From assembly GCF_014805685.1 (NCBI RefSeq), contig NC_060886.1:11866608-11930607 (forward strand): DNA of 64,000 nt, written 5' to 3'. The position numbers and the translations under genes are program-made. Below, one piece after another: positions 55,256 to 64,000 of this stretch; position 1 is the stretch's first letter; each line of letters starts with the position of its first letter. Source of the DNA: Silurus meridionalis. Lineage: Eukaryota; Chordata; Actinopteri; Siluriformes; Siluridae. The notes beneath the pieces are model-generated. The model made no database searches, had not been told where the DNA came from, and saw only the letters and a program-made list of their open reading frames with translations.

Positions 55256-56427
55256 ATGGCATCGATTGGACAAATTATCTTTTGGAGGTATTGTTCAGAG
55301 ATTTTTTTGTATTTATTATTAACTGTAGTTTGACTGTTTGTATATTTGCAGAACTACTGTGTTATGGCACCAATATATATACTTTTATATAAACGCATAC
55401 TTATTTTATATATACTCAGTATATATCATATACCAATATACAAACTTAGATGTTAATATAGAAAATACATCTTATTTTCGTCCCTTGCAGCATGATTGTT
55501 CTTATATTTGTAATTGCTGGAATCATAATTCTACTTCTGGCTATTGCATTTTCAGGTTGGATTAAACTTCATTTTTTCTCCTGGTCTATTTTTTCTATAT
55601 TCATGAGTCTTGCATTCATGTCAACTGTATTTTTTTTACATTTCTGTGTGCTTCCCAGTGTCCCAGGGCTCTGTAGTGACTAATACACCATTTCCTGTGG
55701 GCAATCTGGGAAAGGATGTGATGCTAGGCTGCAAGTTCCAAACCAAAACTGGCCAAATTTCTTCTAGTGTGTCGATCACCTGGCAAAAGGACGGCCTCAC
55801 TGGGGTAGTTTATCAGTTCCAGAACAACGCCGGTCATTTACAGGATCAGAACCCCCAGTTTAAAAACAGGGTGACTCTTTTTCCAGATGTTATCACCACA
55901 GGCAATGCCTCCCTTCTCTTAAGGACGGTGAGGATGGAGGATGAGGGAGTGTATCGCTGCAGTGTGACTGCTTCTGGAGTCACGGGTTCAGCCAGCATTC
56001 GCCTCAGAGTGGGTGGTAAGAACTTCTGAATGTCTTTAATAGTTAAGTTGTATAAATAAAAAACGCAGCTGAGCACCCGTGCTGCTGTTACTCACTGTGC
56101 ATTTGCATTGTATTGTTTGCAGCTTTCTCAGCTCCCAATATAACCAGATCAGAGAACAACAGTCTGGCAGCCAACGCTCCACGATGGCTCCCTAAACCTG
56201 ATGTAACCTGGTTAGACTTGAATGGATCACAGTTAAACAGCAGCACTCAGTTTTCTACACTAACGATGGGGATTGTGCAGGTTACGAGCAACCTCCAAGT
56301 CCAAGTGACTGATGGGATCTACACCTGTATCATCCAGAATGCTCTTGTCACAGCTCTCTCTACAGCAACAGTTACAGGTATCGGTTTCCTTTTTTTTTTT
56401 TTATTATTACATGATTGCAGGTACAGT

Positions 56428-56462
<35 letters not shown>

Positions 56463-56791
56463 TTGCATAAACACACAGAAATTACATTAAATAGACAATC
56501 GAACTCACCCAGAATGAAAACATTTACTCAGATGTTGCATGGTACATCCACTTCATATATTTGCTTTTTGCCATCTGTGATTAGTAAATAGACTTTTAAG
56601 AGAATAAGTAGTGAGGTATAAATGTACATATGAAGATATATTATATATAATATACATCATTTTGATCTTTTCATTTTGCAGGTAATGGAGTTTCAACAAC
56701 GACTGACTTCACATTTAATTCATCCCCAAACATTATGAAGTCACATGTCATCAGCACATCCTTTATCCTTTTCTGTATGTTGGTACGGTGA
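55256..56791 (+). CDS. vtcn1: V-set domain-containing T-cell activation inhibitor 1 (B7-H4)-like
   Basis: B7-H4 is a cell-surface B7-family ligand that inhibits T cells. Exons: 55256-55287, 55491-55555, 55659-56015, 56123-56377, 56682-56791, all in frame, 272 residues (human 282). The N-terminus MASIGQIIFW followed by a hydrophobic leader matches the human family start. The V-set domain (about 33-152) has its Cys pair (LGCKF and YRCSV), ITWQK tryptophan and the DEGVYRC motif. The second, C-type domain (AFSAPNITR...) has APRWLPKPDVTW and GIYTCIIQN. However, the first conserved Cys before APRW is Ala (SLAANAPRW), so its usual disulfide cannot form. The tail is short and hydrophobic (VISTSFILFCMLVR), as in mammals, leaving membrane insertion or GPI attachment open. 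AATAAA at 56927. Neighbour TRIM45 supports the call. Confidence 0.88.
56429..56461. repeat. (CA)n microsatellite in VTCN1 intron
   Basis: About 33 bp of CA after a poly-T tract. Confidence 0.9.
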
Positions 56792-56858
56792 AGGTACAAC
56801 TTATGGCTGGTGGATAAGGCACAGACTATTAGCAGAGACATGATTCACATTGTGCTGT

Positions 56859-56861
<3 letters not shown>

Positions 56862-56916
<55 letters not shown>
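56862..56916. repeat. (CA)n microsatellite in the VTCN1 3' UTR
   Basis: About 55 bp of CA located between the VTCN1 stop and its AATAAA (56927), so it is probably transcribed in the 3' UTR. Confidence 0.85.
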
Positions 56917-56917
<1 letters not shown>

Positions 56918-57119
56918 GGTTCTGTAAATAAAAAATATTTTAATATAACCTTTAAATAAACATCAGTAATGGCAATGAATAGAATTGTTTTATTTAAATT
57001 CCTGCTGTTGACGTTGATGATTATGTTAATGATGATGATGGTGATGCTTTTTCTTTGGTCTTTCTGCTGTGATGTAGTAAACCAGCAGATGGCGACACTG
57101 CCGCTCACCGGTCAGATGA

Positions 57120-57200
57120 TCAGGTCAAAGCGCGTGGCACTATAAACCCCGCCCACCTGCCCGTACGCGTTCGCCGATTGGTCAGACAGCTAAGTTCTCA
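57120..57200 (+). promoter_or_regulatory. Candidate TRIM45 promoter: GC box and inverted CCAAT
   Basis: 'aaaccccgcccacc' (GC box) followed by 'cgcgttcgccgattggtcag' (inverted CCAAT, CpG-rich) in otherwise AT-rich sequence. It lies 0.9 kb before the TRIM45 ATG and just after VTCN1, so it may drive a TRIM45 5' UTR exon. Not proven. Confidence 0.4.
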
Positions 57201-57661
57201 AATATCTATAACGTGAAAGCAGGTTGCCCGATCCGGTGTTTTATCGCGAGTCTATCATATAATCATAATATTTACATAGTATTTACATTATATACTATAT
57301 TTTAAATTATCGAGTCGGATTATGACGTTATATTAGCGTTATATTAAGGTCTATTATACATGTTTTTTAAACCTTTAATAGGCGAAGGTTTTTTGCCTAA
57401 TGCAAACAGTAAATCTATGAATGCCTGCAGTGGATTAACAGGGAAAATGTGAATGTGGGATTAATGTGCACGTCAAGTCACTGAATTTGATTGATTCAGT
57501 AATTCGTTTATTTATCCTAAGAATATAAAAATTGATGCACAGTGATGTAAAAAAAATAATGCAAATCCATACTGCGTGGTTCATCTTGATGCTCTTTCTC
57601 TGGATTGAGGTCTATGAAGTTACTAACATAGTAGGATGGATTTTTATTGTAATAATATTAA

Positions 57662-57893
57662 CAATCTACTACAATGACTCAGGACTACAGGTTGCATGAA
57701 CAGTTTTGCATTTAGTCACAAACAATGGCTTGCTTTTTAAGGGTAAACTTAAAATTATATGAAAAAAAAACCTCACATTTAATAAAATGTATTCTCTTTT
57801 ACAACTTATAACCTCATTATCTCTGTAAAGCTGTTTTGAGTCAATGTTCATTGTTAAAAGCGCTCTACGAATAAAAATTAATTGGATTAAAAC
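57662..57893 (+). mobile_element. Right-end fragment of the dispersed TIR repeat
   Basis: Matches 60340-60615: 'ggactacaggttgcatgaac', 'cttataacctcattatctct', 'gtaaagctgttttgagtcaa' and 'aaaagcgctctacgaataaa'. The left part is missing. It lies about 200 bp upstream of the TRIM45 start. Confidence 0.6.
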
Positions 57894-58096
57894 CGTTTAC
57901 TTCTTTATGGGGGGGTCAGATGTAGGGTTGTGGAACTGAACTTGTTGTCAAAGGGTGTTTTTTGTGTGACCGATCTGGCAACCCTGTGAGTAGGTAAAAC
58001 TTTGCTGAGTGTAGATTGATGTGGAGTGTTTGTAGGACAGACTTTGTTGGTGTAATAATTAGTTTAAAAAAAGGTGATTGGAGAAAAGATTTTACG

Positions 58097-58548
58097 ATGT
58101 CGGCCAGTGTGAAAAAAGCTGCCCATGAAGAGGTGAAAGACATAGGAACGGACACCGAGTCGAACGGGAACGTGAGCAGCTCCAGGGCGTTTTGTCGCGT
58201 GTGTAAGCGCATGTACCGCGAGCCCAAGCTGCTGTCCTGCTTGCACACGTTTTGCGCGGACTGTATCCGGCAGCTGGAGGCGTTTTCCCCGCTGAGTGAA
58301 GCTCCGGCACGGGACCGGGACCGGGTGCGGGAGCGCGTGCTGTGTCCCGAGTGCGACAGTGTGGTGGAGCTGCCGCGGTCCGGCGTGGACGCACTCACCA
58401 CGGACCACCTGGCACTGGACGAGGTGTTCATGGAGACCCTGCTGCTGGAGAAGTGCGCCGTGTGCGACCTGTGCGGGGACGCCGAGGCCCGTCAGCGCTG
58501 TGCGGTCTGCAGCCTCAACCTGTGTGACTTCTGCAGCCAGGCGCACAG
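58097..58548 (+). CDS. trim45: TRIM45 (RING-type E3 ubiquitin ligase), first coding exon, partial
   Basis: The exon encodes the first 150 residues and ends at a clean donor (CACAG|GTAAGT, 58549). The remaining exons lie beyond the window. RING finger from about residue 33: CRVC, SCLHTFCADC and CPEC give the C3HC4 ligands, split by a charged insert (about 62-82) as in TRIM45. Then come the conserved DALTTDHLALDE linker and the start of the first B-box (CDLCGDAEARQRCAVCSLNLCDFCSQAHR). TRIM45 proteins carry RING, B-boxes, coiled coil and a filamin-type Ig domain; only the first parts are visible. The ATG at 58097 is chosen because a residue start just before SASVKK gives a normal-length N-terminus; an upstream in-frame ATG at 58016 gives an unusual 27-residue extension. 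The exon is visibly GC-rich against AT-rich flanks. Confidence 0.92.
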
Positions 58549-58643
58549 GTAAGTACGCTCAAGTCAAGTTTATTTCTATAGCGCTTTTCACAACAGACAT
58601 TGTCTTAAAGCAGTTTTACAGAAATCAACAGTTAAGGTGAATC

Positions 58644-59630
58644 ATCATCTTCTTTCGGCTGCTCCCATTAGGGGTCGCAACGAAAACCTCAGCATCTTCA
58701 GCTCTGCTACCTCCAGCTCCACCTCCTGTCTTTTACTCAATGCCACTGTCTCTAATCCATACAACATCGCAGGTCTCACCACAGTCCTATAAACTTTTCC
58801 TTTCATTTTTCAGATACCCTACTATCACAAATCACTCCTGTCACTCTTCTCCACCCACTCCACCCTGCCTGCACTCTTTTCTTTACTTCTCTAACACACT
58901 CTCCATTACTTTGCACTGTTGACCCCAGGTACCTGAACTCCTCCACCTTTTCCAGCTCTTCTCCCTGCAACCGCACCACTCCACTGCCCTCCCTCTCATT
59001 CACACACATGTAATCTGTCTTACTCCTACTGAGTTTCATTCCCCTTCTCTTCAGCGCATATCTCCACCTCTCCAGGCTCTTCTCAACCTGCTCCCTACTC
59101 TCACCACAAATCACATCATCATCCGCAAACATCATAGTCCAGGGAGACTCCTGTCTGACCTCGTCCGTCAACCTGTCCATCACCACTGCAAACAGGAAAG
59201 GGCTCAGGGCCGATCCTTGATGCAGTCCAACCTTCACCCTGAACCAGTCTGTCGTTCTACTGCACACTTCACTGCTGTCACACTGTCCTCATACATGTCC
59301 TGCACCACCCTCACATACTTCTCTGACACACCTGACTTCCTCATACAATACCACAACTCCTCTCTTGGCACTCTGTCGTATGCTTTCTCTAAATCCACAA
59401 ATACACAATGCAATTCCTTCTGTCCTTCTCTATACTTCTCCATCAACATCCTCAAAGCAAATAATGCATCTGTGGTGCTCTTCCTCGGCATGAAACCACA
59501 CTGTTGCTCACAGATGGTCACCTCTTCTCTCAGCCTGGCTTCCACTACTCTTTCCCATAACTTCATGGTGTGACTGATCAACTTAATTCCCCTGTAGTTA
59601 CTGCAAGACTGCACATCTCCTTTATGCTTA
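58644..59630 (-). mobile_element. 5'-truncated RTE-type LINE with target-site duplication
   Basis: Minus-strand reverse transcriptase fragment: [60 protein letters not shown] and TMMFADDDVICGESR. An internal deletion near 58680 removes about 260 bp of its 3' part relative to the 42.2-kb copy. It is flanked by a 16-bp duplication (AACAGTTAAGGTGAAT at 58628 and AACAGTTAAGGTAAAT at 59631). Compared with the other copies it keeps the RT motif FADD. Confidence 0.85.
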
Positions 59631-60120
59631 AACAGTTAAGGTAAATGGTGTGCATTTATCCCTGATGAGCAGCCATGGTGACTGTGACAAGGAGAAACTC
59701 CCTTAGATGTTATGAGGAAGAAACCTTGAGAGGAACCAGACTCAAAAGGGGAAACCATCCTCATTTGGGTGACATCAAGAGTGTGATTATAGTCTTTATA
59801 CAATACAGAACACTGGACAGAGTGAGAACTAACATGAGCACTGGATTGTAAGATTATAAGTAATGTTCTTTCTACAGTCTTATACAGTCATTGTAGTTAT
59901 AAAACTAGGAGCTACTGAGCAACTCATGAAATAGCTCAACATTTTTGACCATCACAGATCCAACACCAGCTTCCAGTGCGCTCACATCATTCACATCATA
60001 AAACTAAAGCTTCCCCATCTTTAGGAACAACCTGGTTGGGGGAAACACCCTTTTCTTTCTAACCTTCATACAACAAGGTTGAAATGAACTCGACACTGTG
60101 ACAATAAAATATTCCCAAAC

Positions 60121-60338
60121 TCAACACTATAGAAGAAACCATAGTTATGAAGAACCATGAACATGGATTTGGACTGTAATTCATATGAACCGTGTAATAC
60201 AATGTTTATATGAATTACAGTCCAACTCCATATAAACACTGTAATTCAGATAAACATTGTATTACACGGTTCATATGAATTACAGTCCAAATCCATCTTC
60301 ATGGTTCTTCATGACTATTGTTTCTTCTATAGTGTTGA
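60121..60338. repeat. Long fold-back: 89-bp inverted repeat with 40-bp loop
   Basis: Arms 60121-60209 and 60250-60338 are reverse complements with about 3 mismatches. The loop carries a further small inverted pair (gaattacag / ctgtaattc). It would form a hairpin of about 89 bp in RNA. Confidence 0.85.
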
Positions 60339-60616
60339 CTACAGGACTGCAGTTTGCATGAACAGTTTAAGCATTTAAGCAGAACAATGATACAACTATA
60401 ATGAATGGGCAGCACCCAGATGATGATGGGTTCCCTTTGGAGTCTGGTTTCTCTCAAGGATTCCTCCTCTTACCACCGGATGGTTTTTGCTTTCAATTGT
60501 GACCACTGTTCATTGAGAATAAACTCATATTTTATAACTTCGTTATCTATGTGAAGCTTCCTTTGGACAATGACTATTGTTTTAAAAGCTCTACAAATAA
60601 AAAGGAATTGAAATTA

Positions 60617-61017
60617 AACGGTGGGATTTTTTAATCCAAGCCAACCTGGTGGCCTGCATGCACATTCCTAACATTCCTCATGACTCGGAGTCATAGCATT
60701 GTTTAGGGTTGGAGTTAAGCTTTACAGTATTTTTATTTGTTTGTTTGTTTTTTTACGGAACTGAACAAAATAAAAAGTGTCTGTCAAGAAAGTGTGGAAA
60801 CACCTAGTCTTTTGTAGTAGTATTATTATTTTAATTTTTTTCAAATAAATATTTTTTTTTATATGAAATATATATGTACAAATGATGGTACAAAACCTAA
60901 AACTTACTTCTTTTATTAAAAAATTCTCCCACAGATTGAGTACACACTTCTGGTATTCGGACAGTCTGTTTTTTTAAACATTCACCTATATACTTTGCTA
61001 TATGCCTAACCCAGACA
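60617..61017. other. AT-rich gap, nothing recognised
   Basis: Poly-T and AAAT-rich sequence between two repeats inside the TRIM45 intron. No coding or structural signal. Confidence 0.5.
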
Positions 61018-63806
61018 TTAGGGTTGCCCAAGCCAGTGCACTCTTAGTGCCGGTCCCAAGCCCGGATAAATGAGGAGGGTTGCGTTAGGAAGGACATCCA
61101 GCGTAAAACGTGTCAAATCGAATATGCGGATCACGAAAGAGAAATTTAAACCGGATCGGTCGAGACCCGGGTTAACAACGACCGCCACAGGTATCGTTAG
61201 CCAACAGGGTACCGGTGGAAATTCGGCTACTGCTGGCCAAAGGAGGAGGAAGAGAGGAGGAAGACGTCTACAGAGATGGCAGGCAAAGGAGAAGTGTAGG
61301 AGAGTGGAGGTCAGGGTTGGTACTTTAAATGTTGGTACTATGACTGGTAAAGGGAGAGAGATATCTGATATGATGGAAAGGAGAAAGGTAGATATGTTGT
61401 GTGTTTAGGAGACCAAGTGGAAAGGGAGTAAGGCCAGGAACATTGGAGGTGGGTTTAAACTGTGGGTTTAAACTGGAGGTGGGTTTAAACTGTTAAACAA
61501 CGGTTTAAACATTTCATGGTGTGGATGGAAAGAGAAATGGTGTAGGGGTGATTCTGAATGAAGAGTTTAGTAAGTGTGTAGTGGAGGTGATGAGCGTGAA
61601 GCTGGAAGTTGAAGGGATGATGATAAATGTCATCAGTGCTTATGCTCCACAAGTGGGTTGTGAGATGGAGGAGAAGGAAAAATTTTGGAGTGAATTAGAT
61701 GAAGTGGTAAAAGGTGTACAATGAAAGATTGATGATTGGGGCAGACTTTAATGGGCATGTTGGTGAAGGGAACAGAGATGATGAGGAGGTGATGGGTAGG
61801 TATGGTCTTAAGGAGAGGAATGTGGAAAGGCAGATGGTGGTAGATTTTGCTAAAAGGATGGAAATGGCAGTGGTGAACACTTATTTTAAGAAGGAGGATC
61901 ATAGTGTGACGTATAAAAGTGGAGGAAGGTGCACACAGGTGGACTATGTTTTATGCAGGAGATGCAACCTGAAGGAGATTGTTGACTGTAAAGTGTTGGC
62001 GGGAGACAGTGTATCTAGACAGCATCGGATGGTGGTCTGTAGGATGGTTTTGGAGGTGAAGAAGAAGAGGAGGAGAGTGAGGACTGAAAGAAGAATAATA
62101 TGGTGGAAACTGAAGGAGGAAGACTGTAGTGTGAGGTTCAGGGAAGAGGTCAGACCGGGGTTCAGTGGTGGTGAAGAGGTGCTGGATAATAGGGCAATTA
62201 CTGCAGAAGTGATAAGGAAGACGGCTAGAATGGTACTTGGTGTGACATCTGGAAATAGAAATAAAGACAAAGAGACGTGGTGGAATGAGGAATTGCAGGA
62301 GAGCATAAGGAGATAGAGTTTGGCAAAACAGAAGTGGGATTTGCAGAGAGATGAGAAAAGTAGGCAGGAGTACAAGTAGATGCGGCAACAGGTAAAGAGG
62401 GATGTGGCGAAAGCCAAGCAAAAGGCATATGAGGAGCTGTATGAGAGGTTGAACACTAAGGAAGGAGAAAAGGATTTGTACTGATTGGCCAGGCAAAGGA
62501 ACTGAGCTGGGAAGGATGTGCTGCAAGTTAGAGCAATAAAGGATGGAGATGGAAATGTGTTGACTAGTGAGGAGAGTGTGTTGAGAAGATGGAGGGAGTA
62601 TTTTGAGCAGCTGATGAAAGAGGAAATTGACAGAGAGAGAGTGTTGGATGGAGATGGTGAAGCAGGAAGTGGATAGGATTAGTAAGGAGGAAGTGAGAGC
62701 AGCTATTTAGAGGATGAAGAGTGAAAAGTCGTTTGGACCAGATGGCATACTGGTAAAAGCATGGAGATGTTTAGGAGAGATGGCAGTGAAGTTTTTCTCC
62801 AGGTTGTTCAACAAGATTTTGGAAGGTGAAGCATGGAGAAGTGTGTGCTGGTACTGATCTTTAAGCATAAGGAAGATGTGCAGACCTGCAGTAACTACAG
62901 GGGAATTAAGTTGATCAGTCACACCATGAAGTTATGGGAAAGAGTAGTGGAAGCCAGGCTGAGAGAAGAGGTGACCATCTGCCGAGGAAGAGCACTACAG
63001 ATGCATTATTTGCTTTGAGAATGTTGATGGAGAAGTATAGAGAAGGTCAGAAGGAATTGCATTGTGTGTTTGTGGATTTAGAGAAAGCATACGACAGAGT
63101 GCCAAGAGAGGAGTTGTGGTATTGTATGAGGAAGTCAGGTGTGTCAGAGAAGTATGTGAGGGTGGTGCAGGACATGTATGAGGACAGTGTGACAGCAGTG
63201 AAGTGTGCAGTAGGAACGACAGACTGGTTTAAGTTGAAGGTTGGATTGCATTAAGGATCAGCTCTGAGCCCTTTCCTGTTTGCAGTGGTGATGGACAGGT
63301 TGACGGACGAGGTCAGACAGGAGTCTCCGTGGACCATGATGTTTGCGGATGATATTGTTATTTGTTGTGAGAGTAGGGAGCAGGTTGAGAAGAGCCTGCA
63401 GAGGTGGAGATATGCGCTGAAGAGAAGGGGAATGAAAGTCAGTAGGAGTAAGACAGAGTATATGTGTGTGAATGAGAGGGAGGGCAGTGGAGTGGTGCAG
63501 TTGCAGGGAGAAGAGGTGGAGAAGGTGGTGGAGTTCAGGTACCTGGGGTCAACAGTGCAATGTAATGAAGAGTGTGTTAGAGAAGTGAAGAAAAGAGTGC
63601 AGGCAGGGTGGAGTGGGTGGCAGGAGTGATTTGTGATAGAAGAGTATCTGTAAGTGTGAAAGGAAAAGTTTATAGGACTGTGGTGAGACCTGCGATGTAT
63701 GGATTAGAGACAGTGGCATTGAGTAAAAGACAGGAGGTGGAGCTGGAGGTAGCAGAGCTGAAGATGTCAAGGTTTTCATTGGGAGTGACGAGGATGGACA
63801 AGATTA
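61018..63806 (+). mobile_element. RTE-type LINE, most of both domains, inactive
   Basis: The leader 'agtgccggtcccaagcccgg' (61048) is followed by endonuclease pieces (61070-61408 VGTLNVGTMTGKG; 61521-61724; 61714-62316 with VDYVLCRRCNLKEIV and RRVRTERRI) and RT pieces (62833-63018, 62934-63254 [20 protein letters not shown], 63285-63629 TMMFADDIVICCESR, 63608 onward KGKVYRTVVRPAMYGLETVA). A TAG replaces CAG in the VQETKW motif at 61408, and frameshifts are frequent. The 3' end is lost near 63806, where the sequence becomes unrelated. A small local duplication of 'ggtgggtttaaactg' lies at 61448-61490. Confidence 0.85.
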
Positions 63807-64000
63807 TTAGATTACTATATGCCTCTTGCCAAATGTGTTCTTTGCTAGTTGGAGATTTGATCCCAGAGCAGTTTAATAGGTACAGTGACTGGGCAGGCCA
63901 TTCCACGATAGTTAACACTTTATCTGACTGTTTGCTCTGTAAATAACGCTTAGAGAACTTAAACGTATGCTTCAGGTCATTGTCTTTGTCTGGTCATTGT
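63807..64000. other. Window end, unassigned sequence
   Basis: Follows the truncated LINE. No recognisable coding or repeat content; probably TRIM45 intron. Confidence 0.4.

Larger units (their letters stand above)
58559..60616. mobile_element. Dispersed TIR repeat disrupted by a LINE
   Basis: The left end 'caagtcaagtttatttctat' plus 'agcgcttttcacaacagacattg' and the right end 'caatgactattgttttaaaa' plus 'gctctacaaataaaaagg' are imperfect inverted repeats of about 50 bp. The element starts 10 bp past the TRIM45 donor. A LINE (58644-59630) splits it. The right half contains an 89-bp fold-back (60121-60338). No transposase was seen, so it is non-autonomous. Confidence 0.65.
58549..64000 (+). 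other. TRIM45 intron 1, open to the window end
   Basis: No further TRIM45 exon (second B-box, coiled coil or filamin domain) is found up to 64000. The interval consists of a TIR repeat with a LINE inside (58.56-60.62 kb), a 400-bp AT-rich gap, and a second LINE (61.02-63.81 kb) followed by about 190 bp of unassigned sequence. Confidence 0.7.

Noticed and set aside
58016..58096. Upstream in-frame ATG of TRIM45
   Set aside because: It would add 27 residues unlike the family N-terminus; the ATG at 58097 fits better, though the upstream one cannot be excluded.
58064..58546. Long antisense open frames opposite TRIM45 exon 1
   Set aside because: The sense strand has clear RING and B-box zinc ligands; antisense openness follows from the high GC content.
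60000..61000. Search for further TRIM45 exons
   Set aside because: No second B-box, coiled-coil or filamin-like coding sequence with splice sites was found up to the window end.

Overview
This window is nuclear DNA from a vertebrate, almost certainly a teleost fish. The genes have many short exons with GT-AG introns. The introns and spacers are packed with fish-type repeats: Tc1/mariner elements, hAT-like MITEs, an RTE-type LINE, a BEL/Pao retrotransposon, tRNA-derived SINEs and long dinucleotide arrays. The repeat mix reminds me of catfish or other ostariophysans, but that is an inference.

Layout: 1-10.58 kb has no gene I can identify (AT-rich, microsatellites, MITEs; the first 2.9 kb might be the 3' UTR or promoter of a neighbour). 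10.73-21.2 kb holds a complete 23-exon TTF2 (+ strand). 21.8-27.6 kb is a transposon block: a truncated LINE, a Tc1 remnant, and a BEL/Pao element without reverse transcriptase. 28.5-47.25 kb holds a complete PARP4 (vault PARP, + strand, 39 coding exons). One of its last introns contains a four-layer transposon nest. 50.08-52.28 kb is a two-exon CALHM/FAM26 channel gene (- strand). 54.19-54.88 kb is a 27-bp minisatellite. 55.26-56.79 kb is a VTCN1 (B7-H4)-like immune checkpoint gene (+ strand). 58.10-58.55 kb is the first coding exon of TRIM45 (+ strand), whose repeat-filled first intron runs off the window end.

TTF2, TRIM45 and VTCN1 are also close neighbours in mammals (human 1p13), which supports all three calls. 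PARP4 and the CALHM gene lie elsewhere in human and sit between them here. The genes do not form a pathway. TTF2 is an SWI2/SNF2 ATPase that releases RNA polymerase II. PARP4 is the mono-ADP-ribosyltransferase of vault particles. CALHM proteins form large-pore channels. VTCN1 dampens T cells. TRIM45 is a RING-type ubiquitin ligase.

No operon, CRISPR or novel multi-gene system is present. The most interesting signals are: a tandem array of duplicated 39-42-nt phase-0 mini-exons in PARP4; a 60-bp near-perfect palindrome inside a PARP4 coding exon; a 90-nt stop-free in-frame intron and a fossil exon copy in TTF2; loss of a conserved cysteine in the VTCN1 IgC domain; a 12-cysteine cluster in the CALHM loop; and several nested or fold-back repeats with visible target-site duplications.
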